Assembly (NCBI GenBank): GCA_005408345.1
Contig: SEMN01000146.1
Coordinates: forward strand, 496,001-560,000
Source: Macquaria australasica
Taxonomy: Eukaryota; Chordata; Actinopteri; Centrarchiformes; Percichthyidae
Direction: 5' to 3'
DNA: 64,000 nucleotides
In this document: piece after piece, positions 34,321 through 47,000 of the stretch
Numbering within the stretch: the first letter of the stretch is position 1
How the letters are laid out: each line of letters opens with the position of its first letter
The notes under the pieces: generated by a model
The model's database searches: none
What the model was told of the DNA's origin: nothing
Seen by the model: the letters and a program-made list of their open reading frames with translations, nothing else
Translations under genes and position numbers: made by a program

Positions 34321-35841
34321 TTAGACTGTGGTCACAGACAGGAGCGAGTTGTAAACTCTTGTGCCATCTGGTGATTTGGTACCGTGGGTCAGCAGTTCCT
34401 GGATGGTCATCCAGTTGTCAAATATTTTCTTATTCCTCTTTTTCATCATCTTTTTGTGGCTGAGTTCGATGATGTTGGGCTCCTTTTTGTCCTCTGGGCC
34501 AGCCTGCTCCTTCAGACAATCGACTCGGCTCTGCTTCATGAACTCGCGGCGCTGCCTCTGCTCTTTGGCGCGAACTGCGTGCTGCTTCCTCTCCTCCTTG
34601 CTCCAGTAGCGGCCCATCTTCAGCTCGCTTATGGCGTCATCATCTGTGGTCATACCGCTGCGCTCCTCGTGAATGCGCAGGGCACGCTCCCTCAGCAGCT
34701 TGTCCCGGACAGGCCGCTTGGTGATGTAGCGTGTCCCGTCGCTGCGGATCTTCACCTTCCACTCCATCTTAGGCTCCAGGTCGCTGGGGGTGATGGGGTC
34801 CCGGCACATGCTGACCAGGCTCATCTGACTCTGGGCGTACTCCACGGCTGATTTCTGCTGGATCAGCTGCATGTAGCTCTGGTAGTGCTGGGCGTGGGCG
34901 GGGATGTGGGCGTGCTTGTAAGGTGAATGTGGTTGGGAAAAGCTCCGCCCGGACTTACTGTTCTCTCCCAGCTTCCTCTCCTTGCTCTCCGCCTGCAGGG
35001 TTCCATCTGGATCCTTGGAGGAGCCTTTGCTCCGGCTGGGGCCACAGGCTTCCTGGACAGGGGATAAGAGCGGTTTGAGCATTCTGCCATTGGAGCTGGT
35101 GGAGCCAGACGCCCCAGCCGGACCCTGATTCTCTGCTCCTCGACGGAGCGAGTTGTCTGGAGACAGCTCCAGAGTGAGGGGGGTGCTGCGGCAGCTCTCG
35201 CCAGTGTTGTAGGCACTGGAGCTGTCTTTGTCTGATTTCTCTGGCAGCTCTGTGATGTCTGAGAGCTCATGGCGGCGTGCATCGATGCTGGTATTGTAGT
35301 TGCGGAAGCCACTGTTGTGGAGCATCCAGGACTCACGGCACTGCTCCCTCAGCAGCTGCATCTTGTGAGCACGGACGATATTCAGACACTCCAGCTCGAT
35401 GGTGCGCAGCTCCTCGTTAAGCAGCTCCAGCTCTTTGTCTACACCCTCTTGGTCCTGACATCCTGCCCCACCACCCTGGTAGTATAGACCCTGCGCTCCG
35501 CTGTTCCTCATCTGGCACTTGAGCTCCAGGAGTTCTCTGAAGCGCTCGCACTCATCAGCCGGGATGCCCAGAAAGTCAGCGTCAGCGTAGTCTGCAGAGA
35601 TGAACGACTCGCTGCTGAAGGGCAGGTCAGTGCTGCCGAGTGTGTCCTGGCTGTAGGTCAGCTTTCTGCAGCTGCCCAGCGTGTTGGAGGCCGTGGTCTG
35701 GTCGTCGCCAAGGTTCTCCTGCTCCGAGCTCTCGTCGTTTCGCGTACTCTCATCTGTGCGACCGACCCCACTGTCCTTCTCATGGTGGTTGGACAGCAGC
35801 GTGGCTGTGTCTGTGGTGCCTCCATCCTCCTCATGCTTCTT
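34321..35841 (-). CDS. pdzrn3: pdzrn3 terminal coding exon
   Basis: Opens after TCTTTACAG with AAG AAG CAT GAG and ends TAA; 506 codons. Holds GVGRTDESTRNDESSEQEN, ADECERFRELLELKCQ, WMLHNSGFRNYNTSID, the Tyr/His-rich AHIPAHAQHYQSYMQLIQQK block, GMTTDDDA, and HGTKSPDGTRVYNS before the SVTTV end. The frame stays open past the acceptor into intron, but that extension (35842-35946) is not coding. Confidence 0.96.
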   Translation of the reverse strand, partial: KKHEEDGGTTDTATLLSNHHEKDSGVGRTDESTRNDESSEQENLGDDQTTASNTLGSCRKLTYSQDTLGSTDLPFSSESFISADYADADFLGIPADECERFRELLELKCQMRNSGAQGLYYQGGGAGCQDQEGVDKELELLNEELRTIELECLNIVRAHKMQLLREQCRESWMLHNSGFRNYNTSIDARRHELSDITELPEKSDKDSSSAYNTGESCRSTPLTLELSPDNSLRRGAENQGPAGASGSTSSNGRMLKPLLSPVQEACGPSRSKGSSKDPDGTLQAESKERKLGENSKSGRSFSQPHSPYKHAHIPAHAQHYQSYMQLIQQKSAVEYAQSQMSLVSMCRDPITPSDLEPKMEWKVKIRSDGTRYITKRPVRDKLLRERALRIHEERSGMTTDDDAISELKMGRYWSKEERKQHAVRAKEQRQRREFMKQSRVDCLKEQAGPEDKKEPNIIELSHKKMMKKRNKKIFDNWMTIQELLTHGTKSPDGTRVYNSLLSVTTV

Positions 35842-38800
35842 CTGTAAAGACAGACAACAGAACGACTCAGAAATAGTGCTGCATCCAAGGAGAAAGAAAG
35901 GGCACTGATTGTAAGTGGAAATGTTGCAGGCAACATAACTGAACATGTAATTTGAAGTGTGTAACTACACAGGACACTGTGGTGTATAACAGTTATTTTT
36001 TAAATTTTTTATGTGACAAATCGTCAGAGCTAATGGATTAATGCTGATTTTGTGTGTACAATACAGTTATTGACTTTAATCAATCTTGCATTAAACATGG
36101 GAAGGCCATTAACAGAAATCAAACCAAAGCATAAATGAAATATAAAAAATATATAATGCTTATAATTTGGTCTTTATGGTCTTTTTTAGTAGGGATAATG
36201 TAGTTTTGATAATTCCAATACTGTGTAATATTAAGAAGCAAATACAATGTTTTACAAATAAAATTGATCTACTTTTACTACTATTACTAAAAATGCTACT
36301 AACTACTCATTATAATTTAAAATTCAGTTTTATTTATATAGCGCCATATCATAACAACGTTATCTCAGGGCACTATAAAAAAGGCCTCACATAGTTTTTG
36401 AGCATGTGGTTGCTCCATTTTCCGTAAAGGGAAAAACAGTTGCTAAAAAAACAATTGAACAGCTGTTACCCTCAGCAGAACTGGCTCAGCCAAAATAATC
36501 TATAGATGAACATGTGTGTTAAGTGCAGATTGATTGCGCTGATCTGCCTCTTCACGCTGTGTATGTGTGTGTGTGTGTCTGCATGTGTGTGTACCTGCTG
36601 CAGCATGCTGGCAGTGAACTGCATGGCCTGATGGTGCTGCTGCTCCAGCATGTCCATGTGGAGGTCATCCAGGAAGTCGTTCCTGTCATCATCCATCCAG
36701 CCCTCGTCCAGCTGAGACGCAGTGTTGAGAAGAGACGCCTCATTAGATGCAAATATTCAACTGCAAAATTTTACTCAAAAGATGGAGCATCTGCTATAGA
36801 AAGTCCTACTCTTGTTTGTTGGCGTGAACACAGAACTCACTTTGAAGGACACCATATTTGCTTCCAAAAGCGACCATATGAGGTTTTAACATGAAATGCG
36901 TTGTTGTCATTAACCTTTACTGAGTTCACACCCATAATGACTTCCTAATTACCTGCATCTCTGGTCTGGCCACCAGCAGAGAGATATTCTGGTTCCCCTC
37001 ACTGGTCAGCAGAGCTACAGCATCCTCCCGGTTCTGGATCTCAACACCATTGATCTTGAGGGACAGAGGGAAATACTGAAATACCTTTTTTATAAAAAAA
37101 ATGACATGTTATATTTAACATCACATTTAACTCTAACCACCGCTTCCTTAAAATCTTAACGTAGGTAAAATGTGTTTTTTCCAATATTGGTGATTCATTT
37201 ATAAGCAAACATATAGAAATATACCTAAAATGAATAGTGAAAAACGAGTAAAGCTGCAGAGATTGCAGTGATCTTACCTGAATGATTTTGTCCCCTTCTC
37301 TAATTCTGCCATCCTTTGCAGCAATGCTGTTCGGATCAATCTAGGGATGAAAGAGAGAATGAAAGAGTAAGAGATTAAGGTCACTACTCTGAGATCACCC
37401 TTTCTGTCATTTATATTCACATTTCTTGGGGACATTTCTTCCATTTCTGAGTTAAAGTGAACATCAGCACTGCTGACAGCCCCAGCAGTTCATTCACTAT
37501 TTACTTACTGTTGAAGTAGATTGGAGAGCTGCCCTGCACTACATACCTCACTAATGTAGATCCCAGCCTCATCCTCATCATCAGTCCTGTAACAGATCGT
37601 CAGGCCGAGCTTTTCTTGGATATTGGCTCGGTACAAATCCACTTCCTGGTGAGACACATGCACAAATTAATCCCATTCATCTGAAATTATTAGTTTTTTT
37701 TCCAAGTTTGAGAAGAAAATGGTTGTATATTTGTTCATGTTTTTCTGGACAGACTGAATATATTGACTACGAAATGGGATCATGGAGCAACAGTGAACCA
37801 TCAATCACTGTAATGAATCTTTCAGCTGGACGCAGGGAAGCCATTGGCTTTCTTAGAGGCCCACTGACAGAATGAGAGATGATGCAGTGGATGGCGGACG
37901 GGCAGAGTCCCGTTTTTCACTTGTCAACACCTGTAATCTCACAGATACAGATAAAGATACGGGCTGTGCTGTTCTTCGAGGGCAGAGGACGGGGTCTGTG
38001 AGGGTTAACCCCCCAAAGACAGTGTTGCAGCTGAATACTGAAGACAATCTTAAAGGAATAGTTTGACATATTGGGAAGTACGTTTACTCCTTTATTTGCA
38101 GAGAATTAGATGAGAAAATCAATACCATTCTCATTCTGTATGGTAAATATGAAACTACAACCAGCAGCTGGTTAGTTTAGCTTAGCATAAAGACTGGAAG
38201 CAGGGGGAAACGGCTAGCCTGCATCTGTCCAAAGGTAAATAAATTCTCTATCAGCACCTCTAAAGCTCACTAATTAACATGTTATATCTTGTTCGTTTAA
38301 TCCATACAAAAGTGTAAAAATGACACATTTTGGTTTTCCGGGGGGATGGTATGTGCCAGACTGTTTCTTAGCCTGCAGCAGTGACTTCCTAGATTTGGTT
38401 GCACCAGCTAAGTTTGTGCGTGAAGCCTTTCCCAGCTTCTGAGTAACTACTAACTTGTTCCAAACTAGTGATTTACTTAATCAGGTTGCAACATTATAAC
38501 TTAAGGAATGTCTTAGCTATGAAAGACTTTATTAAAGACTGTTGCCAACGTGACGACTTTCTTGCTAGGTTTGATGATCCCTTTGGTGGCTTTAAAAAAT
38601 AAAAAAACAGTCTACCGTCTAACGACCTTGCCAATATTTCTCAGTGAACATGCTCTCATGTGGCTCTGGTTCTCTGGACTGACTGTGTTCAGTGAGTGAA
38701 GGAGACCAGCACGTTCAGTCGACCAATCAGCAGCCAGACAGAAATGTAAATGAGCTGTGAATATGCGTACCTAATGACCATTCACTGATCCCCGTTGTTT

Positions 38801-40994
38801 GCCCGGGGAACTCTCCTTTGTTTTTGTTCTAAATGATTTAAAGTGGCAATTTAAGCTTTATTTTTTTCTCAGAATACACAAAGTTTACAAGAGTGAGTTT
38901 ATTCCAGTGTCTGGATCCTCTGTATTCATAATACTATGTCTACACAGCAGCCTGCACAAAGTTTTTGAAATTACAGGTAGATTTAGATTCATATTGATTA
39001 AATGATAGCAATCTGAAAAATAATAATAGCTAATGATAAAGCCAGTTGTTTCTTTTAAACTTTATCTTGAAAAATCTTTATACTGTATATAAAAAAATAT
39101 ATATATATAAAGATTGTTTTTAAGTTTTAAAAAATGAATATGCAAATTAGTTTGTGATGCAATCTAGCAACATCTAGGTACTTTTTGAGCAGACTTCAGC
39201 TTTCCATTGAAAATATTTGGCAACACGTGCAGAAATATGTGTTAGTATTCATACAGTTTAGAATGTGTGGGAAATACCTATGCAAACAAGCTGACATTAT
39301 TTGGTTGTTTAGTCTAAAGTTAGCATACAACATTTTGTAATTTGAGGTATATCGTGTTATTTTTGGAAAATTTTAAATTTAAAAACTTCCCAGTTTACTT
39401 CATTATTAAAAAGCATTTTGATCAAGTGTTGGGTCAAATGTGTTGACATTAGCCTAACTCTTTTATTCTTCACACTAAATAGTTAATATATTAGCAAGCT
39501 AACATTAGCTTTGTTAGTTAGCTCAGTTAGCTACACAGCAGTTAAACACTTATGTTATGACTAGGCTAAGTTTACACTAAGGAACGGTTGGTGCAACTGG
39601 CTCCTGGAGTCCCAGCTGGTTGCCTGGCAACTTTACTTTACAAGACACCAGGCAAGAAAGCAAACAAACCTTATTCTCAAAATGTGAAACTATTCTTTAA
39701 ACCTGCTGAAAACCAAAATATTTCACAGAATTAGGTACAAAAACTAAGAGGACACCCCCTCCGAAAAAACGATTTTTTATATAACCAACTTGCTTTAATT
39801 GTCTACTAGTAGACATACAGACATCCTATTAATTCAAACTTTCTTGTGCAAATTAGAAAGATTACGATGTATACTGAGTGACAAAGCATGTTGGCGGGAC
39901 ATGAAATGAAACTCAAACAGCATCACTGGATCGTTTGTCTTTTCTAAGACAGAGAGTCATTCTACAAGGACACTGGGGTTAGTCAGTGTTTGTCTGCTGC
40001 GCATCTGCCATTAGCTGCCCTGAACTTTACATTTCTGGTCTCAGCCTCATAGTTCCATATTATTAATATCAAGCAGTAGGTGGCTGGGGTTTAATGGGAG
40101 GGGGTCTCAGGGTTGGCGAAGGTCACTGAAGGAGCCCAACAGAGGCTTGATCATGGCCTCATCCAGGCATTGTTAGTGTGCATCATCAGATTAATCACTG
40201 CAGACTTATTATCTGTGCCATCTAATTATCCACCGGGCCTCATCTCCACTGCGTAGGGGCCAAGGAAGACTTATTATGCCCTGTCACTAATAAGTAATGA
40301 TGTCACCGTTGTGCATCTGCTGGAACAAACCAGAAACTCAATTCCTGTCTGGCCTACATCTCAATGTCTGTATGTAGGGAGAGTGCCCCATCAATAACTG
40401 TGATGTATCAGGACTTGTGGTCGCTAGCGAGCCCATTGGACTGGAGACACAGAGGCGACCTTGGGCCTGCTTATGTAGCAATGATGCACTGCTGTCTGAA
40501 TGTAGATCTTCATTGAAAGAAGAGTGGAGAACAGGGAAGGGAGTTGATGTTTACCTCATATTCCAGCTCCTCGCGCTCTATGTCCTGCTGTATGCCCTCC
40601 AGGAAGTCATTGGGGTCAAAGTACGCATGTCCTGGAGGATGCCTGAGACAAGATAAAGAGTGTAAGATAAACTGGAAGAGTGGAATGCAAATTAAACACA
40701 TTCACATTAAAAAAAAAAAAAATCATTTACTAACACATTTGTCAATCTGGATTTAATTTTGCCCTAGAGTTTGAAAATTAAATGAGAAGTGGAGAGGAAG
40801 TAATAAGAACTCAATGTAGAAATGACTCTTGAATCAGATATATTGAAGCTACACCCAGAGGCTAATCACAAATTAACATGCTGTGTTATTAATTTCACTC
40901 AGAAATCAATTAAAGTAATCACGATTATTCATGAAAGGGCAACTGCTGCTGCCACAGAGTGTAAAATGTAGCCAGACTCTCCAAACTCCAGGGC

Positions 40995-41055
<61 letters not shown>

Positions 41056-44000
41056 CAATAGATGCAATTTGGGAATATGTAAATCCAAATGAACTGAACC
41101 ATCATTTTAATGCGGCTGTGTGCCCTGGAGGAGCTGTCATGTCCCATGTGTGACAGGGACATTTTCCCTTCACATTTCAGACACATCCTGTGTGATCGCA
41201 GCGCTGTGGTCTGGAGAAGAAGATAAGGTGTTGCTCTCTTAATGAACTATTAAGGTGAAAGGTCTGATTGTGTCTGAGAGTCAAGTGACCTTTTTAACAT
41301 TGCTGAGTTCTGACATTGACGAAGTCCTGTGTCGTCTCATTTAAAGTGGATTTTTTGGAAACTATCAGACCGAAAACATGCAAGGGGATGCATTGGTGGG
41401 GGCGTATTACTTCAGGTACAGATAAGACGATGAAATACGATCCAGAAGTGCTGGTTTGAGTAATAGATCCATCAGTCAGAAGGCTTATGAGACACCAAAA
41501 CCCTGCCTGCACAGGGGGTTATAATACTCTGAGACAGGATTTTACAACTACAAAGTTATCTCATTGCAACAATCATGAGGTAAACGGGAGAAAAACAGTA
41601 TTCATGGTACAAAGTAATATACCTTGTGGCCTTGTGGGATGATGCTGACAAGAGTCCAGCAACCCAGGTGTGCCAGATTTAGGCCATTGCTGAGCCAATT
41701 CATTTTGGCTACCTGGGTAATCATGCATTGCTATAGTGATGGAAGAGAATATCTGTGTGTTCTTTATCTAGTTTCACATACTATCATTTGTCAGGTTGTT
41801 TAAATAGTGGTTATGTATGCAGCATGGCTTATGAGCTATAGATACAGATGTAGGACACAGCTGCAGTGCAGATAAAGGACTTTAAAATGGAGGAAGGCCT
41901 GCTTTGGCAGAAGTATTGTCCCTTCTGCCATGGCAGCACTACATAAATTTCCCTGTTGACCTGTGTATAATGTGTGTGTGTACATAGGTATGTAAGCCTA
42001 TGTGGGGATATATGTAGGGGCATGGATGTACATATGACCATGTGTTCATTGTATGTATTGCATGTATCAGTATGTTTTTCATGTGAGACAAAAACATGTG
42101 CAGGCTGTGGAAACAAATTTGCTATCTATACAGTATATATGCTAGTGGTTACATTGCTAAGCCATCTACTCTAATATCACTGTACTGCCCATGGAAGACA
42201 TGAAGACAGCTTTTCATTTATTGATTCATAGACTTGCTGGAGGTATATTTTATGTCAAGGCCGTGACTGTTGTGTGAAAGTGGAAAGAATCTGTGCCCAT
42301 TTTAGCAAGGCTTTCACTCTAGCTCTTCATGAACTGAGTTGGTACTTACTCCTCCGGAAGCAGATACTCCTCCAGCTCCGTCATGGGGGGTGAAGAGGGG
42401 GGCAGCTTTGTAAGGGCCATGATGTGCTGGAGGGTGATGTCGGTCTGGGTGCTGATGTCTGAGACCTGGGAGTCAGCAGCCGGGCTGGCCAGTTTGGGAT
42501 GCGGGGATCGGCGCAGAACCTGGACCATGATGGGCTCCTTGGCGGTGCGGAAGGCCTCCACCGCCTGGTCGTGGGTGGCCTTGGAGAGGTCCTTGCCATT
42601 GACCTGGAAGAAGAAGCAGAGAGAAATGAATCAGCAAATGTTGTTAAGGATTCTGGATGGTATGTTGATGGAGAAGATACCGGAAGGAAAACATAAGGAT
42701 GCAAAAGAGGCAAGCTTTGTTTTTAATTTGGTGTTACAGTCTCTTAGACTGAAGATGATATTCATTATTTAAAACGGATGTAATCATTATCTCTGATGAT
42801 TAAGGCTTCACATGAAGCACGGTGCCCACACAAACTCAGCAGCAATATTCTGTTTGAGAAATGACTCATTACTGCCTCAGCTTGTTTTACAGGGTCACAG
42901 TCGGACCAAGTAGAATCAGACCTTAATTAGGAAGAGTCTCTCTTTAATTAATCAAGGTCATTAGCTGAGGCTGCATGGAGGAGCCCTCATTTAGCTAAGT
43001 AATTTCTCAGCAGAGGATAAATTTGACCTCCTGTCAGAGACAGTGGAGTGGGTGCCGCGCGTTAACCTGAAAAGATTAATTTGAGCAAAAGGCTGCGGCG
43101 TGTCGCAGAGAAGAGGCTAATTAAGTTTGGTTGAGCCACTTAAGACCTCTTGTGTGCTGATGAAAGATGAGTACAGACCCTCTAAAGTCCCTGCTCTCAA
43201 TAGAGTGTGTCACCGGAATCGAATGAGACTTAAAATGAAATAAAGAAGATTTAAGTCTGCACACAGATCCATGCTGTCCAAAATGTCAGGCCGAGCACAC
43301 AGATTAAATTTGAGATTTTTTCGCTTTGGCCCAAATGCCATCATGTCCTTGTAAGTTCACCTCAGCATCTCCTCTGGGAACAAAAAGAGGAGACGTAAAA
43401 CCCAAGACAGGCAGTAGCCTAGTGATCTAAGTCCCCTGCAGCCGCCTGCATGCGTATTGCATCCTGGGTCATCACACTGCTTTATCAGGGTTTACACAGA
43501 GCTGCTGTTCCGCTTTCAATCCCCACATCATATGGAATCGGTTTGTGATTCCTGGATGTGTTGAAAGCTTTGATAGGATCTCAGCCTGGGGCTCTTCTCA
43601 TTTCACAGACTCAACGCTCCCCTCCTGCTGCCTCTCCAATGCAGACACAGACATGCTCAAAGTCTTTTTTAGAATGAAGCTACTTTCTAGCAGGAGCATG
43701 TAGTGTTGCAGGTTATTAGGGGAGCCATAAATCTTTAGCATCCCTTCTCACTCCTCCTGACATCCAACATACATGCAAGTCCGTGTTTGAGGATTCATTT
43801 TCTGATAAACATGTGGCTGGCTGGTGCACCTGCCTCTGGCTATGGCTGTCTCATTCGAATTCATGGCATAGGTTGCAGATTTGAGTACATATTTCTGTAA
43901 AAGGAGTACATACAGAAACCAAAGCCACTGGGCTTGTGAGTGTGTGCTTTGAGGAAGGATGAAGAAGGCAGGAAACGGAGTGAACTTAATGCAGAAGTTA

Positions 44001-47000
44001 GAAGAGGCTGTGTGTCCACCAATAACCAGAGCAGATTAATGCTAATCCTGGGCCTGCAGGATAATTGGATCATCTCAGCGGACTTAAACTTCTGCTTCTT
44101 CTACAACCAAAATTAATAGCTCATCTATTTGCAGTTCGCGCTGAAAATTCGACATTGAGAAAAGTGAGTTGTCATATCACAGAATACTAATGTAAGAAAT
44201 CCTACTGAACCCCCCCTCCCCCAACAGCCTTGTGATTTAAGACCACTGCCCTCTCATGCAAAGAAAAAAATGGAAAACTGGCCTTGACTGTGAGCTGAAA
44301 CAAAATCAAATCAAGTAATATCACAATATGAAAGAAGACATCTAAAAGTTCTATTTGTTGTTGCTGGTATCAGTAATAAGCCTTCCTAAAATCACACAGG
44401 ACCTCACATCCTCAACCATCTTTGTTTCCCACAGCGAGCCACGATGTTGTACATCAGCTGAGGAATACAAGCGCCTTTGTGCTTTCTTCCCCCTGCATGC
44501 AAGCTCCAATAGTCAAACCTGGTTGCCAGGAATCCCGGGGGCTACTTGAAGGCAGTGAACCAGAGACAAAGCCTTTAGCCCCCCGTCTTGTTGAGCCCGG
44601 AGCATTCTGCCTCAGTGCTCTCAATGGGGGGAGTCTCCTCCCAGCTGTGGAGGGGGTCCCACGACCTCCATTCACCGCTCTCACCTCTGACACAGAGCGG
44701 CCCTTTGCAGCACACTGGGAAAAAACACACAACACTCCCCTGACACAATACACAATGCTTCGCCACCGCTGGGCTCTCCAACTATGCCATGTTAACCCTG
44801 TGCCTTAACACAGCTGCAGTTCAGCTAGCTGTGAAGAACAGAAAACTCAATTTACATCAAGCTAATGCAGTAATGAGCCAAAGAAAGCAGACTTTAACAG
44901 TTGAATACCTCCTTAACTGTAATCTAAGGCTAGATTTGCCTTTGCAAATACCAAACACATGAGCTGTTGTTCATGTTGACACAATGCAATGATGACTGAC
45001 ACACATATATTACTCTGTCTACCTCTGGTGCATCCTCCGAGAGGGGTCTCTGTTAAACCCATTTTAATGACAAGAGGGCAGCAAGTAATACTAATTAGGT
45101 CTAAATCACACGTCTGCCGTGTCTGTGTCTGGTGAGGAATTTACACAGCTGTGGCTTTGTTATTCACAGCCTATTTTCTTTAATTAAAATATCACATTTG
45201 ACCTCTAAAGCAACAGTGGAATCAGGGACCTGTATCCCTGCACAGGATTCTGGTTAAGGTTGTTTCAGAACATTTCAGGATTTCAGTTGTCCTCTCCACA
45301 GTTCATGTGATAGCTATGCCAGCCTTCAGCCTTCTGGGTAATAATTAGGGGCAGCAGGGGTGAGCAGCGCCGCGAGCTCCGGCGCGGTATCTTCCGAATG
45401 CAACGCAAATCGAGCTGGATTGAGGTGTTGATGTGGGTATCTGTGTGCACAAGTGTGTTTGTGTGTCTATTCAGTGATTGCTAACCTGCTGCCAAAGATG
45501 CTTATCTGCCAGGCAGCCAGCTCAATCTCTTTCATTATTGTCTTTGTATTATGGTAGATGGGGTGAGGCTGCCTCAGGTTTTCATTTATTCTTTATTTAA
45601 TCAGGCAGTCTCATTGAAATAGAACTCTCTTATTCATGAGAACCCTGATAACAAAAAAGTAACAAACACAATAATCAGATGATTATCAGTCATAAGTTGA
45701 TATAAAATTGAACTGCCCCTCTTATTTACTGTTGCTATGCCTGTCAAGCTTTCTGTTTACATGCTTACATGCCACATATGCAGTTTACAATGACAACGGT
45801 GGCATATTTACCACTCAAAATTCCTAGTACATTTTTGAAACAATGGGTCCTTGATTTCTATAGTTGACTTTTAGTATTTCCAGCTGACTTAAAAACATTT
45901 TTAAAACTGTAAAAGTGGTCTTAAATATGCACTCCTGTGCTAAAAGACTTAGGCTAATGTCTAAAGTCTATAGGCAAAAAGTTAGCATCCTCAACAGATA
46001 ATCAGTGTAGAAGCTATGGAAATACGTATTGCAGAGTACAGCCAGTTAAGGCCCTTTCAGACACAACGTGACAATGGCACCACTGAGCTCTGAAACCCAT
46101 CATTTCCAATGACTAGGCGAGCTCGCGCCCAAAGTTCAACCGAGGCAGCTAGCCAGGCACGGAAGGAAAAATGGAGGAAAAGCTAATATTGTGTGTCTGA
46201 ATTCCCTGAATTGTACAACACAAGTTTATGCTTGTATGGAGAACCCAGGCGGAAAAAGCCCCATCTTGGAAACATGCTTCCAACTAAGTAGGTGGCAACA
46301 ACAAAATGACATAGTCCCGCTAGAAGTATTGAAAACTCTGCCTATTTTGCTCTGTCCTCCTTGACTTCCCTTAACACCTAGTCAGATGTGTGCTGAACCC
46401 AGTGGTGAGCATAGCTCAAACTGCGTTCTGTCCAAAAGGGCCTTTAACCTTTGTATTATAAGTATGATACGTAAAAATGTAAGATCAGACTGTTATTTAA
46501 TTCTATCATAACTCTGTTTGGCTGTTTAGCTTACATACTTGGACCAGCAATACAGAGGTTAGATTGATCTTTTATTGTTTGTATTGTTAAACAGTATGTT
46601 CCACTTTCAATCTTACAGGGCAAATTCTCTTAGGATGGGGACTTGTGTGTTTGGCGACTGTAACACCAGGGTTGCTGGAGCGTAAACTTTCCCAAATCCA
46701 AAAAAAGCAGGACATAGCCATTACTGTTATCCTACACTCTGATATAGCATCCAGGACCAGTTTCCACACAGTGGGGAAATACTACACAGTGGATGTGGTA
46801 TTGTGAACAGGGCTTTTTGAAATGTTACTTGTAAATCTAGGTAGTAAGCTAGTTAGCCAGACATGCTAACGATTGCAGCTTACATTAGAGGAGATAAACA
46901 CACTGTTTAATCCATTCCATACACGCGTTCCTGCTCTGCCCATAGACTTTACATTATAAAAATTCATAAGGGTCAAGCAAACAGGCAATTCTAATTATAT

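Noticed and set aside
34384..34851. 155-codon plus-strand ORF and other frames over 34.3-35.9 kb
   Set aside because: Shadows of the long pdzrn3 terminal exon, which matches the family in the minus frame.
35842..35946. Extra N-terminal 35 codons of the long pdzrn3 ORF
   Set aside because: They lie in intron beyond a clear TTTACAG acceptor; joining to the exon at 36595-36711 restores the family sequence.
44422..44808. 128-codon plus ORF with an overlapping 99-codon minus ORF
   Set aside because: Open in both directions because of local base composition; no recognised protein, and inside a pdzrn3 intron without supporting splice sites.
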